A DNA stretch of 64,000 bases from the NCBI RefSeq assembly GCF_004217145.1, contig NZ_SHKR01000013.1, positions 806,001-870,000 of the forward strand, given 5' to 3'. Under the pieces are notes generated by a model, which saw only the letters and a list, made by a program, of their open reading frames with translations, was not told the DNA's origin and made no database searches. Positions 38,623 through 46,527 of this stretch are shown piece after piece. Position numbers and translations under genes: made by a program. Source of the stretch: Kribbella rubisoli. Its GTDB lineage: Bacteria > Actinomycetota > Actinomycetes > Propionibacteriales > Kribbellaceae. Positions within the stretch are counted from its first letter, which is position 1, and every line of letters starts with the position of its first letter.

Positions 38623-40058
38623 TGATCAACGAACCCACAGAACTCGATCCCGCCAGCCCCGAGCCGATCGAGCTGGCGCCGGCGCTGCTCGAGCGGATGG
38701 CCGCAATTCGCGCTGCGGCTTTGCACACGCTTGAGTCGGGGGATCCGGTGTACGGCGTCAACACCGGCATGGGCAACCTCAGCAAGGTCCGCCTGAGCGA
38801 GGCCGACCAGCGCGTCCACCAACGCAACCTGCTCCTGGGCCGAGCCGTCGGCGGGCCACCCTGGTTGTCACCCGAGGAGTCCCGCGCCGTCCTCATCGGC
38901 CGCCTGAAAACCTTCCTCACCGGAGATTCAGCCGTCTCCGTCGGCCTCATCCAGCAACTAGTTGCCCTCATCAACAGCGGCCACACCCCCGCCATCCCCG
39001 CCGAAGGAGCCGGCTCCGCCGGCGAAATCATCCCCCTGGCCCACGCCGCCGGCCCCCTCGTCGGCCTCGGCTGGCTCCTCCCCCCAACCACCAGCGCCGA
39101 CTCGGCTGCTGCAGTCAGCACGGGCGGGTTGCGGGCTGCGGATGGGTTGTTGCCTGCGTTTGAGCTGGGCCCCAAAGAAGGGATTGCCTTGCTTGCTGGG
39201 ACGCCTGGGGCGGCTGGGCGGGCGGGGCTGGCGGTGGTGAGGGCTCGGCGGTTGGTGGAGCGGTTGAGTGAGGTGGCGGCTGGGGCCGTTGCTGTGGTGG
39301 GAGCTAACCGGGATCCGTACGAGCCGGCCGCGGCGCGCGGGGACGACGTACTGGCGGGTGAGTTCGCCCGCCTTCGCCAACTGGCTGGTCCCGAGCCGGA
39401 GCCGCGCAGCTTGCAGGCGCCGGTTTCGTTTCGGGTGGCGGGTCACGTGAACGCACATGTTCGGCGGTCTGTGCAGCAGTTGGACGACGCGGTGGATCGT
39501 GCGTTCAAGGGCGTGTCCGACTCACCGGCGTACCTGGACGGCGACTTCGTCGGCACCGCGGGCTTTCACGGCATCGACCTCGCCGCGCACTGCGATCACC
39601 TGACAACCGCTCTCGCCCACGCCGCCGAGGTCTCAACGGCCCGACTGCACCGCCTCCTCGACCCCAACGTCACGGGCCTGACCGCCCAGCTCGCCCGGGA
39701 ACCGGGCCCGCAAGCCGGCCTCGTCGCGGTCCACAAACGCGCTGTCGCCACCACCCACCAGCTCCGCCGCCTAACGTTGCCCACAGCAATCAGCACGGCA
39801 GAGACGTCCAACGGTCAGGAAGACGTCCAGACCTTCTCCTGGGAAGCGGTCGGCAACCTCGCCGAAGCGATCCGCCTCACCCGCGAGACGACGGCCTGCG
39901 AGCTCCTCGCCGTACGCCAAGCCTTCGCGCTCTCAGCAAGAGCGATCCCACCAGGACTCCAGGACCTCATCCAGGGGGTCGACAACGTCGTACCTCCGAT
40001 CAACGCCGACCGCCCGTTCGGCGAGGACCTCACCCGCCTGCTGACGAACGTGCTCTAG
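38622..40058 (+). CDS. Aromatic amino acid lyase (HutH/PAL) homologue with altered MIO motif
   Basis: The 478-residue protein keeps the HAL/PAL fold: YGVNTGMGNLSKV (catalytic Tyr44), LINSGHTPAIP, LAHAAGP, GPKEGIALLAGTP and late sections such as QEDVQTFSWEA. The self-cyclising Ala-Ser-Gly of normal family members reads S132-A133-G134-E135 (GAGSAGEIIPLAH) with a one-residue deletion before it, so the MIO cofactor probably cannot form in the normal way. It may be an isomerase, a binding protein or an MIO-independent enzyme. Between 38880 and 39330 codon use switches abruptly from C-rich to G-rich. Coupled to the OCD homologue. Confidence 0.85.
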   Translation: MINEPTELDPASPEPIELAPALLERMAAIRAAALHTLESGDPVYGVNTGMGNLSKVRLSEADQRVHQRNLLLGRAVGGPPWLSPEESRAVLIGRLKTFLTGDSAVSVGLIQQLVALINSGHTPAIPAEGAGSAGEIIPLAHAAGPLVGLGWLLPPTTSADSAAAVSTGGLRAADGLLPAFELGPKEGIALLAGTPGAAGRAGLAVVRARRLVERLSEVAAGAVAVVGANRDPYEPAAARGDDVLAGEFARLRQLAGPEPEPRSLQAPVSFRVAGHVNAHVRRSVQQLDDAVDRAFKGVSDSPAYLDGDFVGTAGFHGIDLAAHCDHLTTALAHAAEVSTARLHRLLDPNVTGLTAQLAREPGPQAGLVAVHKRAVATTHQLRRLTLPTAISTAETSNGQEDVQTFSWEAVGNLAEAIRLTRETTACELLAVRQAFALSARAIPPGLQDLIQGVDNVVPPINADRPFGEDLTRLLTNVL

Positions 40059-40060
40059 AC

Positions 40061-40160
40061 GTGCAGCTCGACAGGACGTATACGCCCACTGACCCCGTGG
40101 CTGAGCCGCGCCACGCGTGCGGGCGGCGGTAGTGGACGTATACGTCCTGTCGAGCTGCAC
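40061..40160. repeat. 30-bp inverted repeat with 40-base loop, directly after a stop codon
   Basis: Bases 40061-40090 pair with 40131-40160 over 30 positions with a single mismatch at 40085. The arms include the palindrome GGACGTATACGTCC (40134-40147). The left arm starts two bases after the lyase stop. It is much longer than a typical terminator stem and lacks a T-run, so a small mobile (MITE-like) element or a protein-binding cruciform is possible besides termination. Confidence 0.75.
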
Positions 40161-40195
40161 ACGCCCGTCGATTGCCTACTCGCGCTGTAGCCGAC

Positions 40196-40383
40196 TCAGC
40201 TCTTGCCGGCCAGCGCGTTCTTCAGCATCGGGACGAGCTTCGGCAGCGCGTACTTGATCTGCTGCCGGCGTTGTCGCCGGTGGCTGCGGCGGAGTTCTTG
40301 GTGTCGTGGTTCTGGCTGCAGGCGGTGAGGCCGGCGCCGAGCGCGAGTACGGCGACGGCCGTGACGGACCGGATACGGGACAA
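40196..40383 (-). pseudogene. Small lipoprotein, apparently frameshifted
   Basis: TTG at 40383 opens a lipoprotein signal, SRIRSVTAVAVLALGAGLTACSQ, with a lipobox LTAC. This frame continues through SAAATGDNAG but then reads SRSSTRCRSSSRC to a stop at 40222. The neighbouring frame takes over with QQIKYALPKLVPMLKNALAGKS ending at 40196, which looks like genuine protein. A one-base indel near 40262-40275 would join them into an about 62-residue lipoprotein. It may be a real mutation or a sequence error; the start codon is also weak. Confidence 0.4.
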
Positions 40384-40579
40384 GGCCGTGGCCGCTGGTT
40401 CCTTCGAAAGGCGACGGATGTAGGTAAGCCTGACCTGACTTGCAGGCGTTTGATTCGGGAGGTTGATCGAAAAAGCCAGCCCGACACGCAGGTGACGCCG
40501 AGTCGCAAGTAGCCTGCATCGGGTCTGAGTCGTTGGCTTGGGTGCGCGCGCCTGCACGAAGAGCTGGAGGATTTTTCGA

Positions 40580-41239
40580 GTGAAGCGGTTCGTGGTACCG
40601 CCGAACTGGCCGTCCCCACCCCGTCGCAGCTGGGTCCCACCGAAGACGTGGCGACCCGATCCGTCCTGGCCGCCCGCGCCGGAGGGCTGGCGCTTCTGGG
40701 CCGACGGCAAAGGCAACCCGGTCCGCGGCCCGATCGGTCAGTACGGCGGTCCGTCGCGCCGCGTCGTGTACGCCGGCGGCGGAGCCCTCGTCCTGTTCCT
40801 CGCGGTCAACCTCTGGGCGGTGTCCGCGATCGGCCTGTTCGGCGGGGATTCGGACGATGCGGCCGTGAAGGTCCTCGGCAACCAGTCCCCGTCGCCCACC
40901 GCCTCATCCAGCACGACGCCGGCAACTCCCGCCGTACCGCGGCCAACGGTCACGCCGCCGCGCGTCCCGACGACGACTCCCGTGCCGACCCACGCGCCGA
41001 CGCGGCGGCCGACCCAACAGCCGACCCGGCGTCCGAGCAGCACCAAGACCACCGAGCGCACGCAGACGCCTGATCCGAAGCCGACGCGCACGACGGCCAG
41101 CACGAAGACGCCGACGCCGACGCGTCCGACCAGCCGGCCGTCGACCCGCGAGGAGATCCTCCGGCAGTACTGCATCGATCACGGCTGGGACCCGTCCTTC
41201 TGCGACCCGGACCGCTGGGAAACGCCGCAGCACCCCTGA
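40580..41239 (+). CDS. Membrane-anchored protein with Thr/Pro-rich outer region
   Basis: The GTG at 40580 has GGAGG 9 bases upstream and gives 219 residues. The N-terminus is Trp/Pro-rich (PPNWPSPP, WRPDPSWPPAPEGWRFWADG), like the DUF2510-type short motifs of actinobacterial membrane proteins. One membrane segment follows at about 61-83 (VVYAGGGALVLFLAVNLWAVSAIGLF), then a long Thr/Pro/Arg-rich stretch (100-195) that can span the wall, and a conserved-looking end EEILRQYCIDHGWDPSFCDPDRW with two cysteines. Function unknown. Confidence 0.65.
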   Translation: MKRFVVPPNWPSPPRRSWVPPKTWRPDPSWPPAPEGWRFWADGKGNPVRGPIGQYGGPSRRVVYAGGGALVLFLAVNLWAVSAIGLFGGDSDDAAVKVLGNQSPSPTASSSTTPATPAVPRPTVTPPRVPTTTPVPTHAPTRRPTQQPTRRPSSTKTTERTQTPDPKPTRTTASTKTPTPTRPTSRPSTREEILRQYCIDHGWDPSFCDPDRWETPQHP

Positions 41240-41276
41240 CCAGGCCTTGACGTCTGACATACCTGGACGCATCCTT

Positions 41277-41304
41277 AACCATATGGTTCTGAAACCATCT
41301 GGTT
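41277..41304. promoter_or_regulatory. Tandem ArsR operators overlapping the start codon
   Basis: AACCATATGGTT (41277-41288) is a perfect 12-bp palindrome. AACCATCTGGTT (41293-41304) is the same with one change, 16 bases on. The ATG of the ArsR gene lies inside the first copy, and the second covers codons 4-8. Confidence 0.7.
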
Positions 41305-41630
41305 CTGAAGTTGTGCTGACCGGCGTCTTCGCCGCGCTCGCCGACCCGACCCGCCGGGCGATCCTGACCCGGCTCAAGGACGGTGACGCGACCGTCGCGG
41401 AGCTCGCGGCGCCGTTCAGCATGTCGCAACCGGCCGTCTCGAAGCATCTGAAGGTGCTCGAGCAGGCCGGACTGATCAGCCGATCCCAGCGGGCGACGGC
41501 GCGGCTGAGTCACCTCGAGGCCGAGCCGCTCCGCGAGGCGATCGGCTGGTTGATGGACTACCGCGCGTACTGGGCGGAGAGCTTCGACCGCCTGGACGAT
41601 CTGCTCGACGACCTGAAGGAGCAGCCGTGA
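41283..41630 (+). CDS. ArsR family transcriptional regulator (SRPBCC-linked type)
   Basis: The 115-residue protein is of the metal-free type usually found before AHSA1-domain genes: VFAALADPTRRAILTRLKDGDATVAELAAPFSMSQPAVSKHLKVLEQAGLISRSQRATARLSHLEAEPLREAIGWL. It has no cysteine. The ATG at 41283 is within the operator, so the transcript is probably leaderless; GTG at 41313 is an alternative. It overlaps the next gene by 4 bases (GTGA). Confidence 0.9.
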   Translation: MVLKPSGSEVVLTGVFAALADPTRRAILTRLKDGDATVAELAAPFSMSQPAVSKHLKVLEQAGLISRSQRATARLSHLEAEPLREAIGWLMDYRAYWAESFDRLDDLLDDLKEQP

Positions 41631-42103
41631 AGATCGTCGCGGAGCCCGGCGTACCGCAGGTCATCATTGTGCGGGAGTTCAACGCACCGCGAGAACTGCT
41701 GTTCCGCGCGTACACCGAGCCCGAGCTGGTGAAGCGCTGGCTCGGACCGGCCGACCTTGAGCTGGTCGTGAACCAGCTCGATCCGCGGCACGGCGGCCGC
41801 TGGCGGTGGACGCACTACGACCGGGACGGCAAGGGCTATGCGTTCCACGGGCTGTACCACGGGGAGCCGACGCCGGAGCGGATCGTGCAGACGTACGAGT
41901 TCGACCAGGCGCCCGGCACCGTCTACCTGAACCTGATCACCTTCGACGAGGCCGACGGGATCACCACGCTGACCCAGAACACGGTGTTCTTCGCGGTCGA
42001 GGATCGCGACCTGTACGTCGCCGGCGGGATGGAGCGCGGGATCCGCGCGTCGATGCAGAAGCTCGACGACCTCGTCACCGAACTGGCCGAGGAGGCCCAC
42101 TGA
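41627..42103 (+). CDS. SRPBCC/AHSA1-domain protein
   Basis: The 158-residue protein shows the helix-grip pattern of the AHSA1 family: VIIVREFNAPRELLFRAYTEPELVKRWLGPADLELVVNQLDPRHGGRWRW near the start, GYAFHGLYHG in the middle and ERGIRASMQKLDDLV at the end. Such START-like proteins bind hydrophobic ligands and are commonly encoded with this ArsR type. Coupled at both ends (GTGA with ArsR, TGATG with the SDR). Confidence 0.9.
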   Translation: MKIVAEPGVPQVIIVREFNAPRELLFRAYTEPELVKRWLGPADLELVVNQLDPRHGGRWRWTHYDRDGKGYAFHGLYHGEPTPERIVQTYEFDQAPGTVYLNLITFDEADGITTLTQNTVFFAVEDRDLYVAGGMERGIRASMQKLDDLVTELAEEAH

Positions 42104-42846
42104 TGATGCTCACCGACAAACACGCGATCGTGTACGGCGCGGCCGGACCGATCGGCAGCGCGGTCGCTCGTGCCTTCGCCGCCGAGGGTGCGACCGTGCA
42201 TCTGGCCGGACGTACGGCGGAACGGCTGGAACGGGTCGCCGACGAAATCCGCACCGCGGGCGGGACTGCTGACGTCGCTGTGGTCGACGCGCTCGACGAG
42301 AAGTCCGTCGATGAACATGCTGAGGGGGCCGGTCGGATCGACATCTCGTTCAACCTGATCGGCCACCAGCAGTTCTTCGGTACGCCGCTGGTCGACATGC
42401 AGCTCGCGGACTTCGAGCAGCCGATCACGACGATGGTCCGCACGTTCTACCTGACCTCACGGGCGGCCGCGCGACGGATGATCCCGCAGGGCTCGGGCGT
42501 GATCCTGACCTTCGGCGGGTACGGCGACCCGGCCGCGAACCTCGGCGGATTCCAGGTGGGCTTCGGCGCGGTCGAGGCGCTGCGCCGCGGTCTGGCGCTG
42601 GAGCTCGGGCCGCACGGGATTCGCGTGGTCACGTTGCAGACCAACGGAATCCCGGAGGCGGTCCCGGCCGACTTCCCCGAGAAGGCGGCTCAGGCGATCG
42701 CGAAGCACACCGCCGACAGCACGATGCTCAAGCGCGCCGCAACCCTCTCCGACGTCGGCACCCTCGCCGCGTTCGCAGCCTCGGACCTGGCCCGCTCCAT
42801 CACCGGCACCGCTCTCAACCTCACCGCCGGTGCAGTGGTCAACTAA
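42103..42846 (+). CDS. SDR family protein with non-standard active site
   Basis: The 247-residue protein has a Rossmann start (AIVYGAAGPIGSAVARAFAAEGATVHLAGR) and overall enoyl-reductase-like length. The segment that normally carries Tyr and Lys reads GGFQVGFGAVEALRRGLALE, with Phe at both positions, so ordinary SDR chemistry is unlikely. NLIGHQQFFGTPL stands in place of NNAG. It may be a ligand-binding or atypical reductase. Last gene of the ArsR-AHSA1-SDR operon; its stop overlaps by 4 bases the convergent OCD gene. Confidence 0.82.
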   Translation: MMLTDKHAIVYGAAGPIGSAVARAFAAEGATVHLAGRTAERLERVADEIRTAGGTADVAVVDALDEKSVDEHAEGAGRIDISFNLIGHQQFFGTPLVDMQLADFEQPITTMVRTFYLTSRAAARRMIPQGSGVILTFGGYGDPAANLGGFQVGFGAVEALRRGLALELGPHGIRVVTLQTNGIPEAVPADFPEKAAQAIAKHTADSTMLKRAATLSDVGTLAAFAASDLARSITGTALNLTAGAVVN

Positions 42847-43817
42847 CTCAGAAAGTCGATGACCTGCCCGCGCCCACGCGCTGCTTGGAAGACGGGCCAC
42901 GCGATCGCAAGATCCTGCCAGGGCAACCCGACCGGCGCATAGACCGTGACCTCGTCGTCCGTACGCCGCCCGGGAGCGACACCCGTCAGCACCTCGGTCA
43001 ACGTTGCGCTCACTTCATCGTTGGATAGTCCAACGTTGCCCAGCGCACCCATCTCCACCGCGAGCCGCCGATCATCAACAACCACCCGCGCCGCGGCCAA
43101 CAAGTCCGCCGACAACTCCACCTTCCCCGGCTCGTCGGCTCCCAACGTGGTGAGGTGCAGCCCGGGCCGCACATCCCCCGCGCTCAGCAACGCTTCCCGA
43201 GACCACGTAGCCAACACAACAACATCCGCCTCCGTGGCTACCGCCCGCGGCGAGCTCGCCACGCTCCCCGGAATCCCTTGCCGAGCAAGAAACTGAGCCG
43301 ACCGCTCAGCATCCAGGTCATACACAACAAGTCCCTGAACGTCCCGCAACTCAGCCAACCCACCAACAACCATCCCCGCCTGCATCCCCGCCCCAACCAC
43401 CCCAACAACAAATCCCTGCCCACCACCGAGCCCGCCGACTTGGCCCACCGCACTGGCTACAGGGCATGCGAGGAGGTGGGTGGCTAGGGCGGCGGCTAGG
43501 CCTGTGCGCCAAGCGGTGATTGTGGTGGAGTCGAGGACGGCCAGGAGGGTGCCGTCGGTTAGGTCGTGGAGGCAGACGATGCCGCGAAGGGCGGGGGAGG
43601 CGGCGGGGAACTTGGCGTTGACCTTCACGGTGTAGGCGGGTATGCCGGGGATGAGGCCGGGTAGCAAGGTGGTCGCTGTGCCTGGGCCGGGGAGGTCGGT
43701 GCGGATTCTCAGGGGTTCTATGGCGGTGGCCTGGACGAAGCCCGCGCGCAGGGTATCCAGGGCGCCCGGGATGTTGAGCGCCGCGAGGATGTCGGAGCGG
43801 GTCAGTAGGAGCGTCAT
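42843..43817 (-). CDS. Ornithine cyclodeaminase family protein (ketimine reductase-like)
   Basis: The 324-residue protein has IRTDLPGPGTATTLLPGL, YTVKVNAKFPAASPALRGIVCLHDLTDGTLLAVLDSTTITAWRTGLAAALATHLLA and the Rossmann loop VVGVVGAGMQAGMVV near residue 136-150, with an intact GxGxQA. A glycine-rich insertion (GQVGGLGGGQG) precedes it. OCD relatives include delta1-piperideine-2-carboxylate reductases. As the last gene after an ALDH and an FAD oxidoreductase (1-base overlap TGATG), such a role in lysine/pipecolate metabolism is plausible. Codon usage switches sharply around 43480. Confidence 0.85.
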   Translation of the reverse strand: MTLLLTRSDILAALNIPGALDTLRAGFVQATAIEPLRIRTDLPGPGTATTLLPGLIPGIPAYTVKVNAKFPAASPALRGIVCLHDLTDGTLLAVLDSTTITAWRTGLAAALATHLLACPVASAVGQVGGLGGGQGFVVGVVGAGMQAGMVVGGLAELRDVQGLVVYDLDAERSAQFLARQGIPGSVASSPRAVATEADVVVLATWSREALLSAGDVRPGLHLTTLGADEPGKVELSADLLAAARVVVDDRRLAVEMGALGNVGLSNDEVSATLTEVLTGVAPGRRTDDEVTVYAPVGLPWQDLAIAWPVFQAARGRGQVIDFLS

Positions 43818-44971
43818 CAGACGATGTTTCGTTCGGCACGGTTTGCGGAGTGGCCGAAGCGGCCCGCGTCCAGAGGACTGATGTCTACGAAGGGTTTGCG
43901 GCCGAGGTACAGCTCTCGGATAACCTCGCCGACGGCGGGGCCTTGGAGGAAGCCGTGACCCGAGAAGCCGGTGGCGTAGAGGAAACGGGACACGTGGTCG
44001 GCCTCGCCGATCAGGGCGTTGTGGTCGGGAGTGATCTCGTACAGGCCGGCCCAGCCGCCGGTAAGGCCGACCTCCAGGAGGGACGGCGCACGGCGGGCCA
44101 TCACGTCGGTCAGGCGCGGGATCCAGGTGTCGGTGCGGTTCACCGAGAATCCGGGCTGCTCGTCAGGATCGGACATTCCCACCAACAGACCGGGACCCTC
44201 GCGGTGGAAATAGAACGTGCTGCCGAAATCGATCGTCATCGGCAAGCCGGCCGGGAGATCGGGGATCGCCTCGGTCACCACGATCTGCCGGCGTAGCGGG
44301 GTGACCGGCAACTCGACCCCGACCGACGCGGCAAGACCCTCGGACCACGCACCGGCCGCACAGATCACCGTGCCGGTGCGGACAGTACCCAGACTGGTCC
44401 GCACTGCGGTCAAATGGTTGCCAACAGCATCGATCCCGATCACCTCGCAGCCGGTGAGCAGCGTCGCACCGAGTCGGCGCGCGGCGGTGGCATACCCGAG
44501 TACGACGGACTCCGGCGTACAGTGCCCGCCCGTCGGTGAGAAACACGCGCCGACCAATCCGTCGGGCGCGACGATCGGCGCGAGGGCCACCGCTTCATCG
44601 ACCGAGATCATCCGGGTCGGTTGGCCGAGCGCGTTCTGCAGTTGCGTGCTCTCGCGGAACTGCTCGAACTGCTCGTCGGTCTCCAGCAGGAACAGATACC
44701 CGACCCGATGCAGGTCGATCTCCTGGCCAGGCCGTTCAGCGAACGCAGCGAACGCCTCCAGACTCCTCGCCCCGAGCGCGATGTTCACCGAGTCGGAGAA
44801 GTTGGCCCGTACTCCGCCCGCCGCCTTACACGTCGATCCGGAGCCGAGCTGATCCTTCTCCAGCAGCAGAACACGCTCGACCCCGGCCTCAGCCAGATGA
44901 AACGCGATGCTCGTCCCCATCACCCCGCCGCCGACGATCACCACGTCGGCGGACTCGGGCACTGTGGTCAC
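43817..44971 (-). CDS. FAD-dependent amine/amino-acid oxidoreductase (DAO family)
   Basis: The GTG at 44971 overlaps the ALDH stop (GTGA). The 384-residue protein has the dinucleotide motif ADVVIVGGGVMGTSIAFHLAEAGVERVLLLEK (residues 8-39), a STCKAAGGVRANFS flavin loop and the C-terminal LYATGFSGHGFLQGPAVGEVIREL. It resembles sarcosine oxidase beta, dimethylglycine and pipecolate oxidases, which oxidise a secondary or primary amine. It sits between an ALDH and an OCD homologue in a tight operon. Confidence 0.88.
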   Translation of the reverse strand: MTTVPESADVVIVGGGVMGTSIAFHLAEAGVERVLLLEKDQLGSGSTCKAAGGVRANFSDSVNIALGARSLEAFAAFAERPGQEIDLHRVGYLFLLETDEQFEQFRESTQLQNALGQPTRMISVDEAVALAPIVAPDGLVGACFSPTGGHCTPESVVLGYATAARRLGATLLTGCEVIGIDAVGNHLTAVRTSLGTVRTGTVICAAGAWSEGLAASVGVELPVTPLRRQIVVTEAIPDLPAGLPMTIDFGSTFYFHREGPGLLVGMSDPDEQPGFSVNRTDTWIPRLTDVMARRAPSLLEVGLTGGWAGLYEITPDHNALIGEADHVSRFLYATGFSGHGFLQGPAVGEVIRELYLGRKPFVDISPLDAGRFGHSANRAERNIV

Positions 44972-46512
44972 GGCAGCTCGAAGGACAGGTCGGCCTCCAC
45001 CGTCTCCGTGTCCATCTGGGCTTTCTGGAGTTTGCCGGAGTAGTCCCAGTTCATCGACTGCCAGCGGGTGAACTGGTCCAGCACCCAGATCCCGCTCTGC
45101 CGCGACCCGTTGCCCGACTTCCCGTTCCCGCCGAACGGCAGGTGCGCTTCCGCGCCGGAGGTCGAGTTGTTCACACTCACCATCCCGGCCGAGATCCCCT
45201 GCGCGAACCGGAACGCCTTGTTCGGGTCGGTCGTGTAGATCGAGCTCGACAACCCGTATCCCGACTTGTTGCCCAGGGCAATCGCCTCGTCCAGCTCGGA
45301 GTACGGCGTGACCCCGACGATCGGCCCGAACGTCTCGTTCAGGAACAGCTCGTCGTCCGGCTGCACGCCCGCGACGATGACCGGGTGATAGAACAGCCCA
45401 TCCGACGGATCGCCGACGAACCCGGTCCGCGGATTGTCCGCAGTGACCCGCCCGGTCCGCCCGAGCACCCGGTGATGCGGCTCGATCCATCCCAGCGACT
45501 TCTCGAACCCGGCCGCGAACTTCGCGTCCAGCAACGGCCCGAACAACACGTCCTGCGCCGGATCACCCATCGCCGCCTCGCCGACAGCGGAAGCGAACCG
45601 GTCCAGGAACTCCTCGTGGACCGAGCGATGCACGATCGCCGTGCCGAGGGATGTGCAGCGCTGCCCCGCCGTACCGAAGCCGGAGAACAATGCGCCCTCG
45701 ACGGCCAGGTCGAGGTCCGCGTCCTCGGTGATCACCATCGGGTTCTTGCCGCCGAGCTCGAGGCACGGCGTCTGCAGATGCCGCCCGCACAGCTCACCGA
45801 TTCGCTCACCGACGACGCTCGACCCGGTGAATCCGACCTTGTTGATCAGCCCCGCCTGCAGCGCCTGCTCGAGACCCGTGAACGTGTCCGACCCGTCGGC
45901 GTACACGACGTTGAACACCCCGGCCGGTACGCCGGAATGCGCGAAGATCTCGTAGAACGCGTCCGACACGACCGCGGAGTACTCCGCCGGCTTCCAGACG
46001 ACGGTGTTGCCGCAGAGCAACGCCGGCACGATGTACCAGGACGGGACCGCGACCGGGAAGTTGCCGGCCGTGATCACCGCAACCGTCCCGACCGGACGGC
46101 GGAACGTGAACAGCTGCTTGTCCGGCATCTCCGACGGCACGGTCTGCCCGTACAGCCGCCTGCCCTCGCCGAGGAAGAAGTCGCAGGTGTCGATGATCTC
46201 CTGCACCTCGCCCAGCGCTTCCGCGAGCGGTTTGCCGATCTCGGCCGTGACGAGCGCGGCGAGCCGCTCCTTGTTCAGGGTCATCAGCCGGCCGACGTTC
46301 GAGATGACCTGTCCGCGTTGCGGCGCCGGCGTCGCCGCCCACGCGGCCTGTGCGGAGTGCGCGACCGAGGCGGCCCGGACGAACACGTCCGGCCCGGCGC
46401 TACCGACCGTCCCGACGACCTCGCTCAACCGGGCGGGATTGGTCGACGGAGTACGCCGTACCGCTTCTGCCACCCGCTCGCCACCGACAACGGACAGCAC
46501 CTCAACAGCCAT
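44968..46512 (-). CDS. Aldehyde dehydrogenase
   Basis: The 514-residue protein has the full catalytic set: N151 in TAGNFP, K174 in VVWKPAEYS, E252 in LELGGKNP and C286 in GTAGQRCTSLG, plus NAD-binding GFTGSSVVG. The GQRCT form and length suit semialdehyde dehydrogenases such as the alpha-aminoadipate or succinate semialdehyde type. It is the first gene of the operon with an FAD amine oxidase and an OCD-type reductase, which together could turn lysine or pipecolate into alpha-aminoadipate. Substrate is inferred from context only. Confidence 0.93.
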   Translation of the reverse strand: MAVEVLSVVGGERVAEAVRRTPSTNPARLSEVVGTVGSAGPDVFVRAASVAHSAQAAWAATPAPQRGQVISNVGRLMTLNKERLAALVTAEIGKPLAEALGEVQEIIDTCDFFLGEGRRLYGQTVPSEMPDKQLFTFRRPVGTVAVITAGNFPVAVPSWYIVPALLCGNTVVWKPAEYSAVVSDAFYEIFAHSGVPAGVFNVVYADGSDTFTGLEQALQAGLINKVGFTGSSVVGERIGELCGRHLQTPCLELGGKNPMVITEDADLDLAVEGALFSGFGTAGQRCTSLGTAIVHRSVHEEFLDRFASAVGEAAMGDPAQDVLFGPLLDAKFAAGFEKSLGWIEPHHRVLGRTGRVTADNPRTGFVGDPSDGLFYHPVIVAGVQPDDELFLNETFGPIVGVTPYSELDEAIALGNKSGYGLSSSIYTTDPNKAFRFAQGISAGMVSVNNSTSGAEAHLPFGGNGKSGNGSRQSGIWVLDQFTRWQSMNWDYSGKLQKAQMDTETVEADLSFELP

Positions 46513-46527
46513 GCGGCATCCCTCTCC

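Larger units (their letters stand above)
40059..40579. other. 520-base region with hairpin and lipoprotein remnant
   Basis: Between the lyase homologue and the membrane protein at 40580 there is no intact gene of normal size. It holds the near-perfect 100-base hairpin (40061-40160), an apparently frameshifted lipoprotein on the minus strand (40196-40383) and about 150 bases in which I see no feature other than the upstream sequence of the next gene. Confidence 0.5.
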
